DNA of 62,000 bases from Glandiceps talaboti (lineage: Eukaryota; Hemichordata; Enteropneusta; Spengelidae), in the NCBI RefSeq assembly GCF_964340395.1, contig NC_135559.1:19750650-19812649 (forward strand), written 5' to 3'. The position numbers were made by a program, and so were the translations under genes. The notes under the pieces are model-generated. The model ran no database searches and was not told the DNA's origin. It worked only from the letters and a program-made list of their open reading frames with translations. Below, in pieces: positions 11,691 to 27,189 of this stretch; position 1 is the stretch's first letter; the number at the start of each line of letters is the position of its first letter.

Positions 11691-14600
11691 ATCTACCTAC
11701 TCCACCTATTCTAAAATTGAGCGTAATCGGAAAAACACATTTTTTTTATTAAGACTATAGCTAAGATATTGTTCATTTTTGTTAGAATTACGATATTGGT
11801 AGTATATTGATGGGGGTGTTACCTTATGGATGATTTGTTTCAGGGTTGAAATGGTGGGTATTTTGTAAGAGACAGTGAAGTGTTTTATAGTTTTTTTTCG
11901 CTTGACTTTAGCTATAGGGCAATACGTGAATCATCTTGCCGCAGGCAGTCAAGGTCTGTGACGTATACGCAGACGTCACTTGGTTTTAGGGGTTATCGCG
12001 TCCCCAGATGACAACCGTTAGCGTTCACTTCTGGTACATGTACCTATATGTATCGATCTCCAGAACATTGATTTGCCTTCGGAAGATTAAATGACATCCT
12101 TCATCGATTAAGAAATTCACATGGGACCTATCCACTACACAGTAGTAGAGTTTTTTCTCAATACAAATGAATTGAAAAGCTGAGCTAACATGTCTTGGGC
12201 AGTTGACCAAAAACAGTCGCACAATAAAAGTTAATGACTTCTTCACAAGATACCCGGCCATCGGCTCTGTATGGCTGTTTAACACAACAATGGGGGAATC
12301 GTTTAAAGGGCATACTTTCGTCCCGGTTTCAAAAAAGACTGGTAACGGATGATCAACGCTGTGTGTATTATTACTCGTTGAAATCTAGACATTGCTAAAC
12401 AGTTTATGAGAAGCACACACCGATTTAAAAAAATTGATAATGGCAATTTCTCTGAAGGCCTTCTAAATTTGGTTCTTTTGTACTTTGCGTCCTTCACTTT
12501 AGAAAAAACTCTACACTTCCTAACTAGTCTGTAATTATCGGCAAATGATACATGTGTCCAATTTTACAGCCTTGCGCGTGAACTTTCATGGAGATGAACT
12601 CAGGGGTGACTTTTAAGTGATATACGAAATGCTAACATCATATGATTACCTGAGGCAGCCACCTATGAGAAAAGTGGCCGTAAAATCATATCTGTTTACT
12701 CTATCTAAACATGATCCAAGTTATTAGTTGAATCTTCCTCGAGTACTCGAATATGTAATTCTTTGCCCAGGTAGGACAGATGGGGGTTAGAATGGGTACG
12801 GAGTAGGCTAAAAACCGCCATTGTGTAATCACTGCATTATTTTTTTCTTCTAATGTTTGGAAGGCGAAACACTGTCAACGTATTGGACATTACAATAACG
12901 ACGTTTAATATCAGAAAGATGTATGTACTAATTATAAAAAAAGGCGATAAAAACATATCATATCTGAAATGCATAACTAGACACCGTGTGTCAGCGTAGC
13001 AACGATAAGCTGAAGTTGTTATTTTTCACTTATAAAGGGTTTGACTCCTGTAAAGATTAAAGGCAGTAAACATGTCTTTCAATATACGACGATCTAACAA
13101 AGGATTATATGAAGCAGATCGGACTTCATTAAACCCGGCTTGATTTAATTATCCCTACCTGTACTGAAGTAATTTATGGCCGTATTTATCATTTCTCTTG
13201 TGTGTTGGGACGTCGCCAATACCACACAGAATAAGAATGGTAACTTCTCGTACTAGATAGTACCGTTATGCCTGGAGGATACGAATAAACGCCAACTTTA
13301 CTTACAAATAAGTGTTTTGTCCAGCTTCATTGTTCTCTCAAGAAGCGAAATTTTTGTTTGTTAGTCTCAAATGATAGCTCCGTGCTTGCCGTAACCATAG
13401 TAACTGCACGTGTAATGATGTCAACTGTCAACTATAACACTTAGAGTTTTTTAACTTCGGTAGTCACACCAGAAAGTGTGATTACAAATATTAGTTCAAA
13501 GCAATCTAAATATATCTTAATTTTGTCCTTACTATAACCTCGCGTGGAGTAATTTTTATAAGCCAAGTTCGGGTTGGGACACTGCGCTGCGACTTATATA
13601 CACACATCATGACCCTGGTAGATCGAGTGAAGGTCGCGACATAGTGGTAAACAGCGCCATCTGACGACGACATTCATGTTGCAAGTGAAAGTTGTTCACA
13701 ACATGTTTCATGGTACATGATAAACATAACGCTTATTAAACAAGGCAGACAGTAATTAGATGTCTTGTTACTATCTTACTGTATAATATCATACATGAGC
13801 TTAAACCAAGGAGCCTTTCAATTTTAATTTACCACCGTAAGCTTATAAAAATAACGACAGCTAGCTAGTCGTAGTCAGTCGTCACCGTGTGAAGTGATCA
13901 TCAGTTGGAGAAGGGGCTACATGCCTCTCATCACATCTGCTGAAATTGTTCTCCATAGCAATTCTCCGTATGGTTGTTATATGCCATCGCTGAAAAGTGT
14001 TAGCTTTGTTGTATTCATAGATTGATGGCAAGGCCAGATCGAAGGTGAAACTTGAGTACTCCATTCCAACAACCCCTCTCCCCTCAGACTAATCCCACCA
14101 TCAATAAACGGATGATTGACATGCTGGAGCATCACTGAAAATGTTACAGGCTACAGTAGTGCTGTACATATGTACTGCACAGTGAATTCAAAAGTACCAC
14201 CGACAGGTACAGCTTATATACTGTAGTGTTTACATCCATTATTGCGATATGTCTAAAACTATATGTCCATGCATGTATGCTTTGAAAATGTAAAAAATCC
14301 AGTAACAATGTTTTGGGACGTGCCTCAAAATGATGACATACGAATTGTACAACACGCCAGTCTGTTTGTTATGAACTTCGTGATGACCTATATTCAGTAC
14401 GCAGGTCCCAACTGTCCCGCCAAAACGACGAGCAGATTCTATTATTGTGTCTGAAATTTTCAGCAATATTTTGACTTGAAGTTTATTTTAGATCAGTGAC
14501 AGGACTGAAGGCTTTAAGGAGGTCCGCTATACTAGTTTCATTTTACCCATAGATTCCAAACCAAACTTTGCAGGTGTATAGAATATATAGCAATCACTTA

Positions 14601-15098
14601 ATTCAAATGTGAAGCGGGTCAACATGTCTCCTAAAAAAGCTAGAATTCGAAAAAAAGTGTAAAATCACCATGCATTCTGAAATCCATATATATTTTTTCA
14701 ATATGTTGTGATATACATATTATCTGATATCCAACTGAGTTGCAGAAATACAGAAATGTCCAGTTGAGCATATTTCCTGAGACAGCTGTAACAGTGCAAT
14801 TGAATTTAGAAAGGGCAAATAAAACCATATGTCCTGAGACAGCTTGTTGTAGAACAATAGAAAGGGATTGATCTCCAGTAGTATGATTTATTCTTTATAA
14901 ATAACTTTTATGCATTCAGAGCTGACGCAGGTCTAAAGACAAAAGAAGGGTTAATGAAGCACATCGATAAAGAATAAATTAATATCAATAAGTTCCACGT
15001 GAGATGAGAAGTTAAATCAAACTCTTCGGAAATGACTTATTAAGGCGTAGAATATGAATTGTAACATGTTTTGTATATGTAGAAACGCCCAGTTTCTG

Positions 15099-15099
<1 letters not shown>

Positions 15100-15186
<87 letters not shown>
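15100..15186. repeat. (TA)n microsatellite
   Basis: Uninterrupted dinucleotide array. No hammerhead motif is visible on either side, unlike the arrays at 10, 25 and 33 kb. Confidence 0.95.
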
Positions 15187-15193
<7 letters not shown>

Positions 15194-15323
15194 TAGTGTT
15201 CATCACGAAAAGCGAAATCCCCCGTATTTCACTTGTAAAAAGGTGTTGTTTAGACGCATGTGGATGCGCGCGCCGTGACTATGACCTCATACTCTAGCTC
15301 GTCTTATTTTGTGCTACTTTGGC

Positions 15324-15327
<4 letters not shown>

Positions 15328-15413
<86 letters not shown>

Positions 15414-15449
15414 AGGGAGGGAGGGAGGGAGGGAGGGGGAAGGGAGGGA
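15328..15449. repeat. (GA)n followed by (GGGA)n
   Basis: Dinucleotide GA array (15328-15407) passing into GGGA repeats (15407-15449). The GGG runs are spaced by single bases, a good G-quadruplex pattern on the plus strand. Confidence 0.95.
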
Positions 15450-18238
15450 GTTAGAGAGAGAGATTTGTTCCCATGCTATTACACCGTCGCTCACATTTGC
15501 TGCGATTCGCTTGTCGGTTTTCTTTTTCCTAGAGAAATTATCCGTTTTCAATCACTGTCTATTAGGAGCGATGTTGGGATTTAAATTTGTCTATAAATAG
15601 TGACATGTATAATCGATTGCATGTTCATTTCTTTGAATACGTGTAATCTGATAATTTTTGATCCCAAAGACCTGTCAGTGAAAAGAACTACTGTTTTGTG
15701 AAATTAAATGAACGAGGTCAGCACTATAGAGTCGAGTTTCTATATTTTGACACTAATGAATGAGAAACAGTTTTATTATGGTAGTAATAGTTATTTGATC
15801 GGTGTTTTACTTAGTGTCAATTGGAACATGCGTGGATGTTTTCGCCGTTTGGTGTGCGCACAGTTGGGTTTAAGCTAACAGTATGTCGTAGACACTGGAA
15901 AACAAAACAAAACACACATTACACGACAATACATGTACGGTCCTACTTTTACATCCTAATATATTCAATATTTCTCCTATATATGATGACAACTAAATTT
16001 TTTAAGCCACTGTTGAAAATATGTCTTTCGTTGAACCAAAACAATTGTCAGAAGGCTCATTTAATATTTTGTTCCTACAAAGTCCGTCATGCGCAAAACA
16101 ATGCACAATGCAAAACGCGCGGACGCCATTAATTAAAAACAATTTTTACAAAAAAAAGTCACGTGGCACATGAAAATATAAAGATTCATACAACAGATTT
16201 AAAATCACTGAAATCACTGGACGAAATTGATGAAAATTGCACGACTCATCAAGCGTTCCTTGTCTATGGTATAATTCTTCCAACAGAATGTTCTGACATG
16301 TCGGTAATACTTATTAACAAGCTAAGCGTAGTTTTAAAATCGATAGCCGATTTAAATTGTCTGTGGACTAGTAAAGGGCAAGATCAATAGTTCAATGTAG
16401 GAGAAAAACCACATTCTAGTAGGTTAGGGGTGGGAGGTAACCTTTTATTTCTCATCCTACAAAAAACGATAATTACTTTTGAAATCTGAATGAAATCTGT
16501 TTTGTACCCCTAACTACAAATATTTCTATTAAAAAATATCAAACTGAGAAATGGAAGAATTTTCGCTATAGTAAATTGCATGGCACTAAAGTATATTAAA
16601 AGTGTCAATACAAGACTGGCCCATGGGCTATTTTTTCCTTGCTACATACTGGCTTTGTATTCATAGCACTATATAGAACTGCATGCTGATTTGAAATTGA
16701 TTGTGTTGTCTGAAAAAAAATCAATTTTGGCTCATTAAGTTAGAAGGCAGGTGGGGGGGGGGGGGTCCGAGGCCTAACTAAAAGAATTGTTTTATCCTCC
16801 GTTGAACTATTGATCTCGCCCCTTGATCTAGCGCATTGCAGTGATGTCGTACTTTCAGTGGCAAACAAGACGATAGTACATTAAACTTCACTACACCCCG
16901 ATAGTACATTCTACTACAGTAAGAAAGAGTATTGTAGTTGCATAAAGCCTTGAGTAGCAATGTTGTCAAGTTATTTGAATGTCGTGAAACAGTTAGATAA
17001 ATTGATTCCGTATATTGTGTTCACGTCATGACTTGTACACACACGCAGGACACAACGTTTTGCCACTTTTTCCTTAAGAAATGTAACCTCGAACTGCTAC
17101 CTTGAAAAGTACCATTACAATCACGACTGTCTGTTCAAAGTTTTGAAAAGGTATGTTACCATGGCAACATTTATTGCCATGATGGTTGGGCGTTCCATAC
17201 AGAGCACACCTTAGTTTGTAAGCCTTGATCGATTTTGTTAGATTGATTATAAAAATGTCAGCCAGTGTTTATGAATCAATCGAGTGATAAATTAGAAAAC
17301 GTTGAAACTGACGCCCCAGGTGTGAAACTAAAGACCACCCGGATATTGAAATAGAATTTCAATTGCCAGTTTCATGATGAGACCGTGATTGTACAAATAC
17401 TAGATAATGGTATAGCCTGGCAGGTTGTCTCTGCCAGGGATTGTAAACGTACACTTGTAAAACGAAGGGTATGACATGACAAGAACCCGGATGAACTTTA
17501 TATAATAACTTAGGATTTTGATGTTATCTGACTCTGGATGATAGAGAGTGGTAATCATTTTTGATGTCATAAAGGTATAAATTTAAAAAATATACATACT
17601 TCTAGTTAGCCACATAACATGTCTACTAAGAACAGAGATCTATTCACTGAATTTCACTTTGTAAATTTAAAGGTATCCATGACATTAAAAAAAAATCAAT
17701 TGCTCGTTACTACTTGGAATATAAGTTTATAAATGCAATCATTAGCTGTATTCAAACTTGATTGGCATTAGGTTTAGGAAGGAAATCATCTCTATTTAAG
17801 ATCAGATTTTGAAAACCGACACTGTCTCCTACACTGTCAAATAGTTCAATAGAAACGGTTTGTCAACCAACCACAGGAACACTAAACAAAATCACAGCAA
17901 TGTAGTTTCTTGATTTTCTTGTACGGAAATCACAAAGCATTGATCGTGATTACTCAGACTGTATTTTGAAATGGAAAACGTTTTAGTCCTGCTATGACCA
18001 TTTTGAAGACAGTTAAATTTTGTGAAAGGCATCGAAGATCAAGTATTGATCTCGTACACACACATGACAGAAAAGCTGGATTGACGTTTTCTCGTGTAAT
18101 AATCGACAGAAATCCATTAAACTAAGCTTGTTTGCTTTTATTGCTTTTCTCTGCAATTTTGTCTGGTTCAATGGTTTTCAGATGTGCTGCCTAATTGACC
18201 GTTTCACCAATCATTCTTCCCTTCAAGTGCCTACTGTC

Positions 18239-18491
<253 letters not shown>

Positions 18492-19634
18492 GAGTACAGA
18501 AAGAAATAAAGGCAGTTGGAACGGATTGGAAGAGTTGTCGACATGTAGCAAGCCATGGCCACTTAACGGTCAGAAATAGACGTGTTGAGATATACAAAAT
18601 TACAAAAGAAAAGAAACACGAGACAATGGGATAATACTGTTTGTACTGTCTGGCCTTGATAATAATTCGACCGACTGCAATCATTACTAGAAATAAACAG
18701 AAGAGCACAGATAATTGTCTGGATACAAGTATCTGTGCGAATGACATTGCATATTGTAGGATTAAAATGAAAATATTACAATACCAGAGAATAATAAATA
18801 ATTGTACGTGTCTATGTCTTATACAAATAAAATGTTATCGTTTCCCTAATAGCCAGGGAGATTAAAACATATGTTGGCCTTGAGAACGCAATTAATTAAG
18901 AATGTAACGTGTACATGTAAAGGGATTGAACTAACAATTATAATTTCACCGCCATTTTAATGGAAATAAGTATATCTGCATATTATAATCTAAGGTGTGA
19001 TAATTTCAAAAATATTGCTAACGTATGGTTACAATTTTCACTGTGAGAAACAGCTGTTTATACGTCATGTTAATGTCACTATAAAACAAGTGAACACAGA
19101 CATGTAGTGCTGTGCAGCATTTAATTTCAGAAGTTCATTGACCTATTTATTTTGATTTATTATTTTACAACGTTCATATAGTATTGCTTTGCGACACACC
19201 GCAGTTACACATTTAATACAAAGCGCCCCGTCAGTCACGTGATTGCCAACGCTGACCCCAATGCCAACTTACCAGGGGCCGTTCTACTAATATATACCAC
19301 ACATCAAATTTAAGATAGCCCTTGTATGTCTTTCTCTAAGGGTTGTCCATGCGCCGGTACAGCAGGTCGGCGAATATCAAACAAAAACACAATTTAATGG
19401 TACTAATTTATGGATGTAATTTGCATATTTTTCTTTAGGAGTTCAATCTTTCATAATATATCATTGTTTGAATTCATAGTTACGGATATAAAAGTTATCT
19501 CATTCCAAAAGTAACTTTTCTTGACAATTATACTCCAAGTGAAATCACTGGAGATCAATTGTTCACCATATTGGCTGACCATATATAACAATCGTTCAGA
19601 ATGTATGATTGATAGGTAACTGATAATAGAGGTG

Positions 19635-19743
<109 letters not shown>

Positions 19744-21884
19744 TTATTTGCTGTGTCTACTTCTTGGTAAAGAGTAACCAATCGTACATGTATTACACAT
19801 CCTCGTAAACCACCAGCCTCTTTTACGGCACCAACCTCTTTTACGGCACCATCCAAGAAGCATATTTCGTTGCTTCATCAGACATTTGTGCTCTGACTAG
19901 AGAGAATGATATTTACAGCGCGTTGCAGATTACTGTTCACTGCCTTTATGAGATACAACCACCAGTAAATCAATAACAGACAGCACATTCTACATCGCAA
20001 TTACTTGTTTCATTTAAAAGTGTGGATGAAGTAAGCCATTTGGAAGGGCAACTACTACACGCGTGCATTTGACGTCTGCATGGTGGCACGTCACGTAAAC
20101 AAAATGTATCAAGAAACTACATTCATTCAATCTTACAATATTGAAGTGTAGCATGTGTAGTTTTTATTAGATTCTGCACGGTTGTATCAAACACATCCGG
20201 GTAACAGTAACCTACAATGTGCTGTAGTAGATATCCAATTTAACTTCGATTGTTGTCGTGTAAACCCGAAGATTTATTCCAAAAAAGATAAATAAATAAA
20301 TCACGAATTTCAAAATTGTCAGTTTTACGAGATATTTGTTCTCATTGTGAAACAATAGAACTCATCGTAAAGGCAAATGTAACTTCTTGTACCTTTAAGT
20401 TATAAAATTTATTATATTGTACGCAGCTCTTCGGAAGCCTTATGTTTTTTCTTAATTCGTACTTCTAAAGCTCCCCTAAGCTAGCCTTTTTTATTTCAGT
20501 AGTATTTTCGTTTCACCTTTATCAGACAGCCATATCTCTTTCCCCTTGTATTTATGTTTACTCGAACTGAGTTGACATTGATCGATCATAAAGATCACCC
20601 CCCCCCCTACTCGATGAACAAAGTCTACGGTAATTGTCAAATTCTTGTGTTGAATGTACATTGTAAAAATGTACACCCCGTGTCTCAGAAAGGATAAAAT
20701 CAAATTGAAAAATCAATTTCGATATGCAGATTTTTAAATAACCTATTTCCTAAGACCAAAAAGACAAAAACCAACAATCACCCCCTGCGTTAACGTTGGC
20801 ATTATGGTCATTTCATATGTAGTGTAAGTTATCGTAAAGTCTTATCTAGGAATGGTTTCCTACTATATGCATCCGTTTATTACTCCGTTTATCATGCGCG
20901 TATGACAAGACAACTGAACGTACGTGGAGAAGATAAGCAGGAGCATCTCAACGTTACCACCATTGATTTCACAATCGTTAAATCGGTCTGGATTTTTTTG
21001 TACAGAAACTTAAGATAAAAAAAAAACCAACATTAGTTTGTCAAAATAAGCCTTCACAGAATATAATCCTAGCTTTGATGTATGTTTGACGAGTTCCAAT
21101 AGAATTGATCCGATTACAACAACAGATTCTAGTTTATTAGAAACGAAAATGCGCTTACAACATACACGCAAAATAAATTTCCCATGGATATAGCAGTTCT
21201 TGATTTGTCTGTAGCTGTCTAATTCTGGAACTAATAGCAAATGGACAAAAGAAGACTGAGCTTTGTCGGTGAATAACAAAAACAGATATAGATTAGATAC
21301 TTCAGGTGAGTTAATAACTTACGATGGATTCAGGTCAGATTTAATTATTGGTTTAGTCAGTTAAGTGACTGATTCTCAATCGACATCGCCGGTCTTCAAC
21401 TTGATGGAATAATGATTAGACATGACCAAATAAATATTAACATTTTAGATTTAAAACCGGTTTGATCTCTGACATCAATGTCTTTTACGTTTTCCAATGC
21501 GGCAGACTTTTTGTTCTCTACATCTCCAATTCTTATTTTCCTTCTATGACATGATAGGCAGGTTATTTGCGAAAATTTGTGTGTTTTTGCACTGGCAATT
21601 GATTTCTGATATCAAAAGAAGTAGAAATTAAATCACTCGCGATCGCTACTCATTGAGTCATATTGAAATTAAAGTACACCCAAGATATACAGCGCTTCTA
21701 AAACAATGTGACAGCACGGTGTAATAACATAATTCTAAAAATAGTACAGGAAGTTGCAATTTGGAAGAACGAAACTATGTAAACAGGAAGAAGTGACATG
21801 AATGATTGCACAGATGGATTCAGGAATGGATTAATGAATTCCAACTACTTAATACAATAATCACTTTTTGTGACAAAAATAACG

Positions 21885-22128
21885 TGTGTGTATGTATGTA
21901 TGTATGTATGTATGTATGTATGTATGTATGTATGTATGTATGTATGTATGTATGTATGTATGTATGCATGCATGCATGCATGCATATACATATGTGTGTA
22001 TGTATGTATGTATGTATGTATGTATGTATGTATGTATGTATGTATGTATGTATGTATGTATGTATGTATGTATGTGTGTATCTATGTATCTATGTATGTA
22101 TGTACAAACTGTATGTATGTATGTATAC
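21885..22128. repeat. (TATG)n microsatellite
   Basis: Long array with an inner (CATG) block at about 21965-21985. Several overlapping open frames on both strands are translations of the repeat. Confidence 0.95.
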
Positions 22129-22295
22129 ATAGGGGCGTGTAGTATTTATTAGATTGTTGTTTTCCTTGTCTAAGGGCTAAACGTATTGCTGTAATTTCCT
22201 ACCCTGTGAGGAAATAACAAGTTATACATGTATGACACGTCATTAAGATAACGATCTAAGCAATAATACGTGCATGTATTATACGTGTATCATGT

Positions 22296-22358
22296 GTGTG
22301 TATGTATGTATGTATGTATGTATGTATGTATGTATGTATGTATGTATGTATGTATGTG
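22296..22358. repeat. (TATG)n microsatellite
   Basis: Second, shorter array 170 bp downstream of the first. Confidence 0.95.
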
Positions 22359-23259
22359 TATGCGTGTCAGTTCCAATTCGTATGTGTCTGTACGTAATAT
22401 GTGTACATATATCGTGTATCTATCTGTACATGAATATTTGTCATACGTACACAAGTTTTATTCATGACATAATAACGTGAGACGTTGTTCTTTGTCTGTA
22501 GATCGTTTAAGATAAACTGTCGATTGATGTCCATCTTACCTATCCTTTATACTATATATCCTATCTCACAATTAGCGGTATATTGGCCCAGTATTTGTAC
22601 TCGCACATGGTACAACGTAGCACGTAACAACCCACCTGACACCTACCACTATTACGCACGACAAAATATTGCAATATGACATATACAACAATATGTGCAT
22701 ACACGTCAAGATACTTAATCAATACGACGATGCTAAATAAAACAAATGTACTCAGTGTCAACAAGGTGTCGTAGCAAACCTATTTTATTTATCAGCGCTA
22801 TTTTATAATTAGTTCCGCAAACATACCGAAAACCTGAATATTTGATAGTCTTTGCATGTTTGGAATCCATCTGTAACGTGGCAACCAAATCATGATTGAT
22901 GACAGGATTTCATACTGTTCATTTCAACGAATAAATTCGACAATTTACGACTTTTTGTTATCAGGTTTCCCTGCCATTGATAGCAGTAAATGTCATGTTT
23001 TTATTTGGAAATACTAGCATATAGTACCAATAGACTTCAATAAATATTCATATTTTTATTCAATTTATACCGAGTCATATTTGATATCGTAATAATTGCG
23101 GTATCACGTGATGACCAACGGCATTATAGCTACAATAGTGTTAACATCAATTTCACTGTCTTCAATATGATCACAATAGTGAAGTATTGGCCTGTACTAC
23201 TCATAGCATCCAAGTGAATTTTCCATATTCTTATTGTTGTTATAACCTATCTATTGTAC

Positions 23260-23321
23260 ATTATCATCATCATCTATCATGATCATCTAACAACATCATC
23301 ATCATCATCATCATCATCATC

Positions 23322-23364
<43 letters not shown>

Positions 23365-23532
23365 CCACCACCACCGCCGCCACAACCATCATCATCATCG
23401 TCGTCATCATCACATCATCATCCACTACAAACAACAACAACAACAACAACAACAACACCATCATCGTCATCATCATCATCATCATCATAATCATTGTCAT
23501 CACCACCACCACCACCACCATCATCAACATCC
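23260..23532. repeat. Compound trinucleotide array (ATC/CCA/CAA)n
   Basis: Mixed ATC, ACC and AAC repeats. One strand reads as poly-Ser/Pro/Thr and the other as poly-Met/Val, but composition is explained by the repeat alone. Confidence 0.95.
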
Positions 23533-23981
23533 ACATGTTGACACTATCACCGTATCTGTCACTTTTTACTTTCTCTCATCATACACGTGACCTTACAATT
23601 TAATCACTTGTACGATATCTTTGAATCAACTGTGACTACTAACTTCATAGTTAAAGTAAAACAAAACTCTCTAGACTACCATAATTAATTTTTGAGCAAT
23701 AATATATATCATTATTATTATTATTTTCATCCACTGAATCATTCGAACCGTCAATTTGTATACAAAACTCTTGTCAAGATTATACCAATGAATACTTATT
23801 AGACACGTGATCACTTATCAAATGCCACGTGATCTTATAACTTCATACATCAACAGGCTTCAGTTTACTACCAATTTGCATGATTCTTAAATAAAACGAG
23901 GAATGATTCGCGTGCATTACTGATAATATAGCTTTCGCGATTGGGCAACAAGTAATAATTCATTGCAAAAATTCGACAATC

Positions 23982-24030
23982 GATATATATATATATATAT
24001 ATATATATGAAGTCACCGGTGAGATACTTT
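23982..24030. repeat. (TA)n with possible truncated hammerhead-element flank
   Basis: Short (TA)n (23982-24008) followed by GAAGTCACCGGTGAGATAC, close to the GGAAGTCAGTGGTAAGATA that follows (TA)n at locus 1. No ribozyme core follows. Confidence 0.35.
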
Positions 24031-25037
24031 TCTGCTAGATAACGTCAATAGAGTCTGTGTTATGTGGTGAATAGCACGGAGTTCTCTGAGAAACCGTGGT
24101 ATTCGATTCTCGTGTGTGTATACAAGTCTCGTATAGCTCAACATCCCTAACTGAGACATTTCTCTCTCATCTTATCTAGATTGAATGATTAATGACCGCA
24201 AGGAGAAACACAGAAGAGAGAACCAGGTCTTCGATGACAGAGAGGAAATTACCTACTTGTTTCAACGTCCAAACACTGTGCGTCTACTCCAATCTGTCAC
24301 TATAGAGGGATAAAAAGCCTCGGGTGGAAGGGAAATTGACAGGAGCCTGCAATTCCATCATCCATAGAAGATATCCAGGCAAACGATCTATATGATTGCG
24401 AAGGTACGTAAAACTACTCGACTAAAACGATTCAATATGCCATCTTCACAAAACTTGGATATTTTGCTAGAATTATCACGAAGTATTTTTCGATGTCTAA
24501 CATGGTGATTTTGAGTGGTTTTTTAAAGGACTCTTATTGTCAAGTGGAGTTTGTAAACGCACAACCTTTAGAATTATTTGTCCAGCACTCCTGCATGTTA
24601 TAAATTAGATGTCAGGTTTGTAGAAAAGAACGGTTGATCTATAGGCATAGGGTAAAAAGAGCAAAACCCATATTAATGTATTCTCCATATACGGGAAGCT
24701 ATTCCGATACTGCATTGAATGTTTTGTATTGGTACGATCACACATTTCATCCACTCTAATACTAAAAACAAGTGTAACATATTTCTTAACACTAAACAAT
24801 GACTTCAATTTAAGGATTGTATTAATATTGAGATAGTTGTGGTTTCTGGAATTCAACAGAATATAACAAAATTACATGCAATACATGTATTAAACATTAA
24901 GTTCACATATCTAGCAACAAAGATACGGCTGAGGTCAAATAAAGCATTTGTAGTCATGTAATAGGTACGTGTAATATCTATGGTCGATTCATTTCTGGAC
25001 CAACAGGTTGCCGCAATTATAAGTTCTTATATGTACA

Positions 25038-25613
<576 letters not shown>

Positions 25614-25616
25614 CGA

Positions 25617-25691
25617 ACAGAACAGAATAGAATAGAATAGAATAGAATAGAATAGAATAGAATAGAATAGAATAGAATAGAATAGAATAGA
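25617..25691. repeat. (AGAAT)n pentanucleotide array
   Basis: About 14 units directly after the (TA)n at the right end of hammerhead locus 2. Confidence 0.95.
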
Positions 25692-25798
25692 GACAATGAG
25701 AACATCAACACTTCTAGAATAACAGTGCATTCAATGCTTGGCGGTAAATGTATCCATGTATTGAAATTATTTCACCCACCCTAATTCACACACATACT

Positions 25799-26400
25799 AT
25801 TTCTAAATATAACCATCGACATCAGACCGTGAACAAACGGAACCTGTTACAAACAGGTAAAGTAAACAACTGAATTGGATTAATACCACTCGGCAGAGCG
25901 TATTGGAAATTCAGAGACTTGTATTACATTTCATCATTTGATAAGAACAGCTGTATGGCCCTCTTTACATAGTGGTTCAAGTTCACAAACAAATTAGAAG
26001 TTCCCCTGGCATTTCATGTACATGATCGTAAAGATCAATCTGATTAAAATCCGATGTGGTGAAAGCGGCTAGATGTCCTTATTTACCTCTATTCATCGTG
26101 TTGTAACGTTTGTTTTCTTCGGAGTGATCGCCGCGGTGGGAAGGCGGCGATCACTCCGAAGAAAACAGACGTTACAACACGATGAATAGAGGTAAATAAG
26201 GACATCTAGCCGCTTTCACCACATCGGATTTTAATCAGATTGCGTAAAGATGTTCTTATGAGACCATGAAATGTATTACAAGTCTCTGCTGTTCTACCAT
26301 GTTGTGTCAAGTGTTATTAATCCAATTTAATTTGTTTACTTCCCTGTTTGTAACAGGTTCCATTCATCCATGGTCTGATGTCGACAGTAATATTTGAAAT
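25799..26400. mobile_element. Foldback element, about 600 bp inverted repeat
   Basis: Arms of about 300 bp pair from TCGACATCAGACC and AACCTGTTACAAACAGG at the ends to a near-perfect inner stem (about 26050-26134 with 26144-26228) around the 9-base loop GGTGGGAAG at 26135-26143. No coding capacity. The inner 85 bp is better conserved than the outer arms. Confidence 0.75.
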
Positions 26401-26642
26401 TATGATGGATATCATGTAAGGGTCACATCCGGGCTCTTTGTCTTGTCTAAAGTGCATTAAAACACATTACATAGATGAATTCTGAACGCATACAGCAGGA
26501 AAGTAGTCGTTTGAATTAGGTCAAAATAATGAAATATAGTTTACGATAATATACATCAATAACACTTCAAGTCCACAAATGTAAATTAATTTATATATCT
26601 ATGTACAGGAGAATGTGACACGTGTTTCATTAATTGGATTTG

Positions 26643-26932
26643 AACAATCGAAACAAGTTGTAACGTGACATAAAAATCCAATTTGCATAATAGGTCTTAC
26701 ACCTAGTACGTCACTTAGTACAACATAGAAATGAAATGTATGAAAATTGTAGGGAATAAATCATACAAATATGATATATAATAACGATTTGTGAATTCAC
26801 TGTCACATAAATATATGAGAAATGTTAATTTCAGAATTGAGTTTGTTTTTATGCTATTTTTTTGACCTATTGTAAAATCTTTATATGTAATTAAAATTGA
26901 GGTAGTTTAGGATTTATGAGAAAATAATTGGC

Positions 26933-26963
<31 letters not shown>

Positions 26964-27155
26964 TGTATGTATGTATGTATGTATGTATGTATGTGTGTCG
27001 GCATATGCATGTACGTATGCATGTATGTATGTATGTATGTATGTATGTATGTATGTATGTCGGCATATGCATGTACGTATGCATGTATGTATGTATGTAT
27101 GTATGTATGTATGTATGTATGTATGTCGGCATATGCATGTACGTATGCATGTATG

Positions 27156-27189
<34 letters not shown>

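Noticed and set aside
15260-15600. Arg-Glu and Ser-Leu repeat frames at 15.3, 18.3, 34.8 and 35.9 kb
   Set aside because: Pure (GA)n/(CT)n translation with no flanking coding sequence.
16163-16390. 75-codon frame with protein-like composition
   Set aside because: No ATG at its start, no convincing acceptor (the AG before it follows a purine run), no family.
19855-19895. Minus-strand CTGATGAAGCAACGAAA near a (TA)n array
   Set aside because: The stretch between the core halves cannot form stem II; the bases instead form a simple hairpin with TGCTTC.
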